In this document: one piece after another, positions 1 to 6,824 of the stretch
Layout: the number at the start of each line of letters is the position of its first letter
Position numbering within the stretch: the stretch's first letter is position 1
Source: Pelomonas margarita
GTDB taxonomy: Bacteria > Pseudomonadota > Gammaproteobacteria > Burkholderiales > Burkholderiaceae_C
Assembly: GCF_043555875.1 (NCBI RefSeq)
Contig: NZ_JBIGHW010000001.1
Location: forward strand, 741,357 to 805,356
Reading direction: 5' to 3'
DNA length: 64,000 nucleotides
Notes under the pieces: model-generated
What the model was told of the DNA's origin: nothing
Databases searched by the model: none
The model's input: only the letters and a program-made list of their open reading frames with translations
Program-made: the position numbers and the translations under genes

Positions 1-536
1 TGCTGCTCATCGTCGAAGACGACGATAGCTTCGCCCGCACGCTGACCCGCTCCTTCGAGCGCCGCGGCTGGCGCGTGCTGCGGGCCACCGGCCTGGACGA
101 CATGCGGCTGCTGCTGGATGGCCTGCCCGACGACGAGGAGCTGGGCCATGCCGTCGTTGACCTCAAGCTCGCGGGTGGTGCGTCGGGCCTGGCCTGTGTG
201 CAGGCGCTGCATGGCTGGGACCCGGAGGTTCTCATCGTCGTGCTGACCGGTTACGCCAGCATCGCCACCGCCGTGGAAGCCATCAAGCTGGGCGCCTGCC
301 ACTACCTCGCCAAGCCCGCCAACACCGACGACATCGAGGCCGCTTTCGCGCGCCGCCAGGGCGATGCCGAGGTCGAGGTCACCGAGCGCCAGACCGCCAG
401 CATCAAGACGCTGGAGTGGGAGCGCATCCACGAGATGCTGGCCGAGACCGGCTTCAACATCAGCGAGACCGCCCGGCGCCTGGGCATGCACCGCCGCACG
501 CTGGCACGCAAGCTGGAGAAGCAGCGCGTGAAGTGA
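1..536 (+). CDS. RegA/PrrA-type response regulator (5' truncated by window edge)
   Basis: Open from the first bases of the window in the frame that begins at base 3, so the start codon lies outside; the internal GTG at 75 is not a start. The receiver domain shows the acidic cluster (VEDDDS), the probable phospho-acceptor Asp in AVVDLKL, the conserved Thr in LTGYAS and the Lys in AKPAN. A short linker leads to a C-terminal Fis-type helix-turn-helix (ISETARRLGMHRRTLARKL). This architecture is that of the RegA/PrrA/ActR family, global redox regulators paired with a RegB/PrrB membrane kinase. The kinase gene is not in the window and would be expected to the left. Regulon in this organism unknown. 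Confidence 0.88.
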   Translation, partial: LLIVEDDDSFARTLTRSFERRGWRVLRATGLDDMRLLLDGLPDDEELGHAVVDLKLAGGASGLACVQALHGWDPEVLIVVLTGYASIATAVEAIKLGACHYLAKPANTDDIEAAFARRQGDAEVEVTERQTASIKTLEWERIHEMLAETGFNISETARRLGMHRRTLARKLEKQRVK

Positions 537-551
537 TGGCCGGGCGCGGGC

Positions 552-1550
552 TCAGAGCCCGGCCAGCAGCTCGTAGGAGCGCCGCCGCGCGGCGTGGTCG
601 TGCACGGCGCAGGCCGCGATGAACTCGTCGGCGCCGGTGCGTTCGGCCGTGGCAGCCAGGCCCGCGCGCACGGTCTGTGGCGAGCCCACGACCGCTTCGC
701 TGAGCATGCGCTCCACCTGCAGCCGCTCGGCCGGCGACCACAGCGCGTCCATGCTGGCCACCGGGGCCGGCAGCTTGCCGCGCCGGCCGCGCACCATGCC
801 GAGGAAGCGCTGCTGGATGGACGTGAAGAGTTGCTGCGCCTCGCCATCGGTCGGCGCGACAAGCACGTTCAGGCCCACCATCGCATGCGGCTTGGGATGG
901 CGCGCGCTGGGCCGGTACGCGCTGCGGTAGATATCCAGCGCCTGCATCAGCATCTCCGGCGCGAAGTGCGACGCGAATGCGAACGGCAGGCCCAGGTAGG
1001 CGGCCAGCTGCGCGCTGTACAGGCTGGAGCCCAGCAGCCAGATTGGCACCTCGGTGCCCTGGCCCGGTACGGCGTGCACGGCGGCTTCGTGGGTGGCCGG
1101 TGCGAGATAGCCCTGCAGCTCCAGCACATCGTTCGGGAAGCCGTCCTCGCCGCTGCTCTCCAGGTTGCGGCGCAGTGCGCGCATCGTGGGCCGGTCGGTG
1201 CCGGGCGCGCGCCCCAGGCCGAGGTCGATGCGGCCGGGGAAGAGCTCGGCTAGGGTGCCGAACTGCTCGGCGATGGTCAGCGGCGCGTGGTTGGGCAGCA
1301 TGATGCCGCCCGCGCCGACGCGGATGCGCCGTGACGCCGCTGCCAACTGGCCGATCAGCACGGCCGTGGCCGAACTGGCCACGCCTTCCATGTTGTGATG
1401 CTCGGCCACCCAGTAGCGCGTGTAACCCAGCTCATCGGCGAGCTTGACGAGGTCCAGGCTGTTGAGCAGCGCGTCGCGCGTGCTGGCACCCTCCACGACG
1501 GGTGCGAGGTCGAGGATGGACAGTGGGGGCAGGGCAGGCATGGGCGTCAT
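552..1550 (-). CDS. LLM-class flavin-dependent monooxygenase (luciferase-like)
   Basis: 332 aa, typical length for the single-component luciferase-like family. The N-terminus has the strand LSILDLAPV, followed by YWVAEHHNM, VGAGGIMLPNHAPL and the IDLGLGRAPGTD loop, which place it in the MsnO8-type LLM subgroup of flavin-dependent oxidoreductases. These use reduced flavin from a separate reductase to oxygenate small substrates; the substrate cannot be read from sequence. A second ATG three codons in (1541) is an equally possible start. It lies 51 bases downstream of the GNAT gene on the same strand and may be co-transcribed with it. Confidence 0.88.
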   Translation of the reverse strand: MTPMPALPPLSILDLAPVVEGASTRDALLNSLDLVKLADELGYTRYWVAEHHNMEGVASSATAVLIGQLAAASRRIRVGAGGIMLPNHAPLTIAEQFGTLAELFPGRIDLGLGRAPGTDRPTMRALRRNLESSGEDGFPNDVLELQGYLAPATHEAAVHAVPGQGTEVPIWLLGSSLYSAQLAAYLGLPFAFASHFAPEMLMQALDIYRSAYRPSARHPKPHAMVGLNVLVAPTDGEAQQLFTSIQQRFLGMVRGRRGKLPAPVASMDALWSPAERLQVERMLSEAVVGSPQTVRAGLAATAERTGADEFIAACAVHDHAARRRSYELLAGL

Positions 1551-1601
1551 CTTCGTGAGGCCGGCTTGGCCTTGCCGGGGTGGGGCCTTGGGTGCCTGTG
1601 C

Positions 1602-2051
1602 TTACAGCCGCTTGCCCATGAACACGCTCAGCGGGTGCTCGGGGTAGTCGCCGAACGGGCCGCGCCGCACGCACCCCCGGCCCGCGTAGAAGGCCAGGGC
1701 CTCTGGCTGATACGGCCCGGTCTCCAGCAGCAGCTGTGGGCAGCCGCGCGCCCGTGCTGCGTCTTCTAGCACTTGCAGGATCTGGCGCGCGAGGCCGGCG
1801 CCGCGCGCGTCCGGCTGAACATACATGCGCTTGAGTTCGCCATGCGTGGCGCCCAGCACCACCGCCGCGCAGCCGCGTGCCACGGCCTGCGCGTCTCGGG
1901 CCACGGCAAACAGCACCTCGGGCTGGCACAGCGCGTCCAGGTCGAGCGCGTAGCGCGCCTCGGCGGGGTACAGGCTGTCCTGGTAGGCATCGAGGTCGGC
2001 GATCAGCGCGATGACCTCGGGCTGGCGTGCGGTTTCAAGGCTGATGGGCAT
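1602..2051 (-). CDS. GNAT family N-acetyltransferase
   Basis: 149 aa from the ATG at 2051. A longer in-frame extension exists, but its residues look like translated intergenic DNA. The acetyl-CoA binding motif A is visible as MYVQPDARGAGLARQILQVL (R/Q-x-x-G-x-G/A type), followed by a motif-B-like LLETGPYQPEALAFYAGRGC and the terminal strand ending VFMGKRL. Such proteins transfer acetyl from acetyl-CoA to an amine; the substrate is unknown. Separated from the upstream mod operon by about 100 bases that contain a perfect palindrome, and followed by the LLM monooxygenase. Confidence 0.87.
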   Translation of the reverse strand: MPISLETARQPEVIALIADLDAYQDSLYPAEARYALDLDALCQPEVLFAVARDAQAVARGCAAVVLGATHGELKRMYVQPDARGAGLARQILQVLEDAARARGCPQLLLETGPYQPEALAFYAGRGCVRRGPFGDYPEHPLSVFMGKRL

Positions 2052-2136
2052 GGGGGTTGATTTCACTTTGGTTGGGTCGTCACCCACCGTCCCGGTGGAT
2101 TGAGGGCGCGAGGTACGGGGCTCCGCTCTCGGAAAC

Positions 2137-2154
2137 GGCGGGTCGCGACCCGCC
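2137..2154. repeat. Perfect 18-bp palindrome directly after modE (REP-like)
   Basis: GGCGGGTCGCGACCCGCC is a perfect inverted repeat that abuts the modE stop codon (2155-2157) on its downstream side. There is no T-tract on the minus strand after it, so it is not a classic intrinsic terminator. Its form resembles the short extragenic palindromes scattered between genes in many high-GC proteobacteria. Whether it recurs elsewhere in this genome cannot be seen here. Confidence 0.55.
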
Positions 2155-2952
2155 CTACGTGCGCACGGCCAGCATGACGGCATAGGCCTTAAAAACGGCC
2201 GTCGCTGGCTGGCCCGCCGCGAGCGCCAGGCCGTCCACGGCGTCGTTGGTGACGCTGGCCGTCACGACCGTTCCGCCGGGCAGCGTCAGGCCGATCAGCG
2301 ATGACACCGCACCGCGCTCCACGCGCGACACGGTGCCGGCCAGCTGGTTGCGCGCCGAGAGGCGGTAGCCGCCGAAGTCGGTCACCAGCACGACCTCGCT
2401 GCTCTTCACCAGCGCCAGCGCCTGCTGGCCGGGTTGCACGTCCAGCTCGGCGGCGGCTTCGGTCGTCATGGCCGCCGTCACCGCCTGGCCACCGTCCAGT
2501 GCAACGCGCACCGTGGTCGTTGTCGGCCCAGGGGTCACGTCGGCAATGCGGCCCAGGAACTGGTTACGGGCGGTGGTCTTCATGCTCATCCTCTTCAGCA
2601 GCGCGTCCAGCGCCGGTTGGGTGGCCAGCCAGGCGGCCTGTTCGTGTAGGAAGGCGGTGTGCCTGGCCTGCAGCGCGCGCCAGGCAGCGAGCAAGGCCTG
2701 GCCCTCGGCGGTCAGCCGCGTGCCGCCGCCGCCCGTGCCGCCGGCGGCCTTGTCGGCCAGCGGCGTGCGGGTCAGGGCCTGGGCGGCGTCCAGCACCAGC
2801 CAGGCACCCTTGTAGCTGTAGCCGGCGGCGCGGGCGGCCTTGTGCAGCGAACCGGTCAGCGCCAGTGCGGCCAGCAGATCGAAGAAGCGGCCGTCCAGCC
2901 GGCCGGCCAGGCGCAGCTCGCCTTGCAGCAGCGGGTGGTCGCCCCCGTTCAC
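2155..2952 (-). CDS. modE: ModE: molybdate-responsive transcriptional regulator
   Basis: 265 aa with a GTG start that overlaps the modC stop (GTGA). The N-terminal winged helix-turn-helix (GSLHKAARAAGYSYKGAWLV) is followed by two tandem Mop/TOBE molybdate-binding modules: one from SMKTTARNQFLGRI to about residue 195, the other from LSARNQLAGTVSRV to the C-terminus. This is the full-length di-Mop form. ModE with bound molybdate normally represses the mod operon and can activate molybdoenzyme genes. It is the last gene of modB-modA-modC-modE, so it probably feeds back on its own transcription through the palindrome at 5081-5104. Confidence 0.93.
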   Translation of the reverse strand: MNGGDHPLLQGELRLAGRLDGRFFDLLAALALTGSLHKAARAAGYSYKGAWLVLDAAQALTRTPLADKAAGGTGGGGTRLTAEGQALLAAWRALQARHTAFLHEQAAWLATQPALDALLKRMSMKTTARNQFLGRIADVTPGPTTTTVRVALDGGQAVTAAMTTEAAAELDVQPGQQALALVKSSEVVLVTDFGGYRLSARNQLAGTVSRVERGAVSSLIGLTLPGGTVVTASVTNDAVDGLALAAGQPATAVFKAYAVMLAVRT

Positions 2953-3659
2953 GGTGCTGCCTCCAACGACGCGCGCAGGCCCGGGTCGTCGGCGCGCAGC
3001 CGGGCCTGCACGCCGCCACCGTCCATCAGCAGCACCTCGTCGGCCAGGGCCACCACGTCCTCAGGGTCGTGGCTGACGAGCAGGGTGGGGATGGCCAGGC
3101 GCTGGCGCAGCTCGCGCAGTTCGGCGCGCAGCTGGCGGCGCAGCGTGGTGTGCAGTGCGGCGAAAGGCTCGTCCAGCAGTAGCACCTGCGGCTGGCAGGC
3201 CAACGCCCGCGCCAATGCCACGCGCTGCTGCTGGCCGCCGGACAGCGTGGACGGCCGGCTGTGCGCCAGCGCTTCGAGGCCGAAGGACGCGATCAGCGCG
3301 TCCACGCGCGCGGCGTCGCCGGCGCGCAGGCGGCGGCGCCAGCTGGTCAAGCCGAAGGCGATGTTGTCGCGCACGCTGAGGTGGGGGAATAGGGCGTAGT
3401 GCTGGAACAGATAGCCCACGCCACGCGCCTCGGGAGGCAGGCAGGTGCCGGCGGCGGTGTCCAGCAGCGTGTGCCCGTTCAGCCGCACATGGCCGGCGCT
3501 CACTGGCTGCAGGCCGGCGATGGCCTGCAGCGTCAGCGACTTGCCCGCGCCCGACGGCCCGTACAGCGCGACGACCGGCGCGTCGGTCGCGAAGGCGATA
3601 TTCAGGTCGAAGCGTCGGCGTGCGTCCTGGACCGAGAGCTGGAGGCGGATGTCGATCAC
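2949..3659 (-). CDS. modC: ModC: molybdate ABC transporter ATPase (short form)
   Basis: 236 aa. Walker A GPSGAGKS (residues 34-41), Q-loop FQHYALFPHL, signature LSGGQQQRVALARAL, Walker B LLLDEPF and switch His in LLVSHDPEDV are all present. It energises molybdate import through ModB. The GTG start overlaps the modA stop (GTGA), and the stop overlaps the modE start. E. coli ModC is about 350 aa with a C-terminal Mop domain; this one ends after the ATPase core, so molybdate sensing in this operon rests with ModE. Confidence 0.94.
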   Translation of the reverse strand: MIDIRLQLSVQDARRRFDLNIAFATDAPVVALYGPSGAGKSLTLQAIAGLQPVSAGHVRLNGHTLLDTAAGTCLPPEARGVGYLFQHYALFPHLSVRDNIAFGLTSWRRRLRAGDAARVDALIASFGLEALAHSRPSTLSGGQQQRVALARALACQPQVLLLDEPFAALHTTLRRQLRAELRELRQRLAIPTLLVSHDPEDVVALADEVLLMDGGGVQARLRADDPGLRASLEAAP

Positions 3660-4390
3660 GGCCGCGCGAAACCGTACCTGGCGAGGATGGCCTGCGCCTC
3701 GGCGCCGTGGAGGAAGCCGATGAAGTCCCGCGCAAGCACGGGCTGCCGGCTGTCCGCCACGGCGGCCACCGGATAGCTGATGGGCGCGTGGCCGGTCACC
3801 GTGGCCGCCACGCGCACCTTGCTCGCGGCGATGCCGGCGTCAGTGCGGTAGACGACGCCGGCCTCCACTTCACCGCGGGCCACGTAGTCCAGCACCTGGC
3901 GCACGTTGTCCGCAAACACGAGCTTGGGTGCCAGCGCCGACCAGAGCTGCGCGCTGCCCAGCGCCTGCTGCGTGTAGCGGCCCACCGGCACGGAGGCCAC
4001 TTTGCCGATGGCGATGCGCTTCACGTCCGGTTCTGCCAAGTCGGCCAGGCGCTGCACGGCGCTGCCGGGCGGCGTCACCAGCACCAGCGCGTTGGCGGCG
4101 AAGTTGCGGCGCGTGTCGGGCGCGATCGCGTGGTGCGCCACGGCGCGGTCCATGCTGTCCTGGTCGGCGCTGGCGAACACGTCCACTGGTGCGCCCTGCA
4201 CGATCTGCTGCACGAGCACGCCGGAGGCGGCGAAGTTGAAGCGCACGGTCGCGCCCGGCTTCATGGCCTCGAATCGGGTGCCGATCTCCTTGAATGCCTC
4301 CGTCAGGCTCGCGGCGGCGGAGACGGTCAGCTGCTGCGCGGCGGCCAGCAGCGGCAGGGAGCAGGCGAGGGCGGCAATCAGGCGTTTCAT
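3656..4390 (-). CDS. modA: ModA: periplasmic molybdate-binding protein
   Basis: 244 aa from the ATG at 4390, which overlaps the modB stop (ATGA); the much longer open frame upstream is a shadow of modB. The signal peptide MKRLIAALACSLPLLAAAQQ is followed by the family opening LTVSAAASLTEAFKEIG, in which the Ser residues contact the oxyanion, and by later ligand-loop motifs (VDVFASADQ, GVVYRTDA). Binds molybdate (and usually tungstate) in the periplasm and delivers it to ModB. Confidence 0.94.
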   Translation of the reverse strand: MKRLIAALACSLPLLAAAQQLTVSAAASLTEAFKEIGTRFEAMKPGATVRFNFAASGVLVQQIVQGAPVDVFASADQDSMDRAVAHHAIAPDTRRNFAANALVLVTPPGSAVQRLADLAEPDVKRIAIGKVASVPVGRYTQQALGSAQLWSALAPKLVFADNVRQVLDYVARGEVEAGVVYRTDAGIAASKVRVAATVTGHAPISYPVAAVADSRQPVLARDFIGFLHGAEAQAILARYGFARP

Positions 4391-5076
4391 CACGGCGAGG
4401 GGGCGCGTTGCAGGAAGCGGTTGGACAGCACGAGGATGGCCACGGACACGGCCGACACGATCAGCGCCAGGAGCAGCGCGACGTCGTCGCGGCCGGCCTG
4501 AACGGCGTCGTAGATGGCCATGGAGGCGGTTTGCGTCTGGCCGGGGATGGAGCCGGCCACCATCAGCGACGCGCCGAACTCGCCCATCGCGCGGGCGAAT
4601 GCCAGCAGCGTGCCGGCCAGGATGCCGGGCCAGGCCAGCGGCAGCGTCACGCGCGCGAAGGTGCTCCAGCCCGACTGGCGCAGGGTGCGCGCGGCGGCCT
4701 CCAGCTGGCGATCCACCTGCGCGAATGAGCTGCTCGCGCCCTTGAGCACCAGCGGCAGCGCCACCAGCGTGGACGCGATGACGGCGCCATGCCAGTGGAA
4801 GATGACCGTGTAGTCGAAGTGCTCGCGCAGCCAGCCGCCAAGAGCTCCGTGGCGGCCCATCAGCACCAGTAGGCCATAGCCCAGGACGGTGGGCGGCAGC
4901 ACCAGCGGCAGCATGCAGACGGCCTCCAGCACGCCGCGCCCGGGAAGGCGTGTGCGTGCGAACACCCAGCCCAATGCGACGCCCAGCACCAGCGCCAGCC
5001 CCGTGGCCAGGCCGGCCACGCGCAGCGTCAGCGCCAGCGGCGCGGCGTCGAACTCGGTCCAGAGCGCGGTAGGCAT
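4390..5076 (-). CDS. modB: ModB: molybdate ABC transporter permease
   Basis: 228 aa, first gene of the mod operon. About five hydrophobic segments are visible, and the EAA loop (EAAARTLRQSGWSTFARVTLP) that docks on ModC is intact, followed by GEFGASLMVAGSIPGQT, typical of molybdate/sulfate permeases. The ATG at 5076 lies just downstream of a strong palindrome likely to be the operon's control site. The gene order B-A-C-E differs from the enterobacterial modABC order. Confidence 0.93.
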   Translation of the reverse strand: MPTALWTEFDAAPLALTLRVAGLATGLALVLGVALGWVFARTRLPGRGVLEAVCMLPLVLPPTVLGYGLLVLMGRHGALGGWLREHFDYTVIFHWHGAVIASTLVALPLVLKGASSSFAQVDRQLEAAARTLRQSGWSTFARVTLPLAWPGILAGTLLAFARAMGEFGASLMVAGSIPGQTQTASMAIYDAVQAGRDDVALLLALIVSAVSVAILVLSNRFLQRAPSP

Positions 5077-5080
5077 GGTG

Positions 5081-5104
5081 CGTAATGTAGTTGACTACAT
5101 CGCG
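5081..5104 (-). promoter_or_regulatory. Candidate ModE operator upstream of modB
   Basis: An ATGTAG/CTACAT inverted repeat with a 4-base spacer (5085-5100), extended outward by a further matching CG pair after a 2-base mismatch on each side. It sits 5 to 28 bases upstream of the modB ATG and is the only palindrome in the short gap between modB and the divergent truD. The A/T-rich dyad contrasts with its GC-rich surroundings, as expected of a DNA-binding site. Assignment to ModE is inferred from position and from modE being the last gene of the operon. Confidence 0.55.
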
Positions 5105-5219
5105 AATCCGGCGACGGCTGCATGATGATGGGGCGGGCAACGCGCGCCTGGCCGCGTGTGCGCGGGACGAAAATCCGGTTTTGACTGCCTCGCCTTCGTT
5201 GCGGCTGCCCGCCTCCCTC

Positions 5220-6245
5220 ATGACCGACGCCCACTACACGACCTTGCCGCTATGGCCCCGCGCCCATCCCGTCAGCGGCGCCAGCGCCGCGCTGAAGCGC
5301 CACAACGAGGACTTCATCGTCACCGAGCTGCCGCTGCAGCTGCCGTCCGGCGAGGGCGAGCACCTTTGGCTGGACGTGGAGAAGAACGGTGCCAACACCG
5401 CCTTCGTCGCCCAGCAACTGGCTGCGGCCGCCGGCGTGGACGAGCGCGACGTGGGTTATGCCGGCCTCAAGGACCGCTACGCCGTGACCCGCCAGTGGTT
5501 CAGCATCTATCTGCCCTATGGCAAGGGCAAGGCCGAGACGCCCGACCTGACCATGCTGCAGCATCCCGAGTTCAAGGTGCTGTCCCAGAGCCGCCATGTG
5601 AAGAAGCTGCGCCCGGGCGATCTGCGCGGTAATGCCTTTCGCCTCGTGCTTCGCGACGTGGCCGGTGACCGTGATGCGCTGGAGTCCAACTTGCGCGCCG
5701 TGGCTGCGCAGGGCGTGCCCAATTACTTCGGCGCCCAGCGCTTCGGCTTCGACGGCGGCAACGTCGAGCAGGGCCGCGCCATGCTGGCGCGCGAGATCCG
5801 CGTGCGCAACCCGAAGAAGAAGGGAATCTACCTGTCGGCGGTGCGCTCCTTTGTCTTCAACGAGGTGCTGGCGCAACGCATCCAGCAGGGCCTGTGGGGC
5901 CAAGCCTTGCCGGGCGATGTGATGGACGAGGCGGGCCGGCCCACCGGGCCGCTGTGGGGCCGTGGCCGCGTGGCGACGAGCGAGCAGGCGCAGGCGCTGG
6001 AGATGGGCGTGGCCGCCCGCCACGCCAGCCTGTGCGACGGCATGGAGTACGCCGGCCTCGAGCAGGAGCGCCGCGCGCTGGTGGCCCTCCCGGCCGACAT
6101 GGCCTGGGACTGGCCGCAGCCTGACGAGCTGGTGCTGAGCTTCTCGCTGCCCGCCGGAAACTACGCCACGTCGGTGCTGGACGAGATCCTGTGCGCCACC
6201 GAGCCCGAGCGGCACGCGGAGGCTGCGCCGGCGCCCGCTGAGTGA
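5220..6245 (+). CDS. truD: TruD: tRNA pseudouridine(13) synthase
   Basis: 341 aa from the ATG at 5220; the frame is open further upstream but those residues show no family similarity. Catalytic Asp in GYAGLKDRYAVTRQ, the RNA-binding KKLRPGDLRGNAF and the VPNYFGAQRFG motif identify TruD, which isomerises U13 in several tRNAs. Divergent from the mod operon and convergent with the PEP-CTERM gene, 13 bases away. Confidence 0.95.
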   Translation: MTDAHYTTLPLWPRAHPVSGASAALKRHNEDFIVTELPLQLPSGEGEHLWLDVEKNGANTAFVAQQLAAAAGVDERDVGYAGLKDRYAVTRQWFSIYLPYGKGKAETPDLTMLQHPEFKVLSQSRHVKKLRPGDLRGNAFRLVLRDVAGDRDALESNLRAVAAQGVPNYFGAQRFGFDGGNVEQGRAMLAREIRVRNPKKKGIYLSAVRSFVFNEVLAQRIQQGLWGQALPGDVMDEAGRPTGPLWGRGRVATSEQAQALEMGVAARHASLCDGMEYAGLEQERRALVALPADMAWDWPQPDELVLSFSLPAGNYATSVLDEILCATEPERHAEAAPAPAE

Positions 6246-6258
6246 GTGCGGTGCGCGC

Positions 6259-6813
6259 TCAGTCGCAGCGCAGGCGGCGCGCGCCGGCCACCAGGCCCAG
6301 CCCGGCCAGCAGCAGCGCCGCGCTGGCGGGCTCAGGGACGGGGCTGACGCCGAAGCTGAGCTGACCGCTGACCCAGCGGCCCTCGGCCACGCCGGGATCG
6401 AAGTCCTTGAAGCTCTCGCTGAACTCGATGCGCAGCTGGCCGTCGGCGCCGACGGCTAGATCCAGGCCGGCGAGGTCCAGCGTGCCGCTGTAGCTGCCGC
6501 TGCCGCTGAAGGTGTCGTCGGCGGCGGGCGCCCAGTCCAGCATCAGGCCGCCGGTGTTGCCGAAGCTGACGCGCAGCTCCGACAGGCTGCTTGGCGCAAA
6601 GGCTTCCAGCACGACGTTCCAGTCGAAGCGGGTGAGGCGGCTTTGAGCGCCCACGTCCACCAGCAGCACGGTATTGCCGTCCTCGCCGAAGCCGTTGACG
6701 CTGGAGGTGCCAGCGACATCGACGACGACATCGGCTGCCTGCGCAGTGAGGGCCGCCAGGCCCAGCGTGGCGGCTGCGGCCGTGGCGGCGAGGTGGCGAT
6801 ATGTCTTGCTCAT
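6259..6813 (-). CDS. Small PEP-CTERM surface protein downstream of pullulanase
   Basis: 184 aa with a signal peptide (cleavage likely after LTAQA) and a C-terminal sorting signal: VPEP, a hydrophobic stretch (ASAALLLAGLGLVAG) and a basic tail (ARRLRCD). Such proteins are cleaved by an exosortase during export and displayed at the surface or in exopolysaccharide. The middle is a glycine- and aspartate-rich beta-type region with no recognised fold. The ATG is 11 bases after the pullulanase stop, with GAGAGA as a ribosome site, so the two are probably co-transcribed. It may be a surface or matrix partner in glucan use; the exact role is unknown. Confidence 0.85.
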   Translation of the reverse strand: MSKTYRHLAATAAAATLGLAALTAQAADVVVDVAGTSSVNGFGEDGNTVLLVDVGAQSRLTRFDWNVVLEAFAPSSLSELRVSFGNTGGLMLDWAPAADDTFSGSGSYSGTLDLAGLDLAVGADGQLRIEFSESFKDFDPGVAEGRWVSGQLSFGVSPVPEPASAALLLAGLGLVAGARRLRCD

Positions 6814-6824
6814 GACGAGATCTC

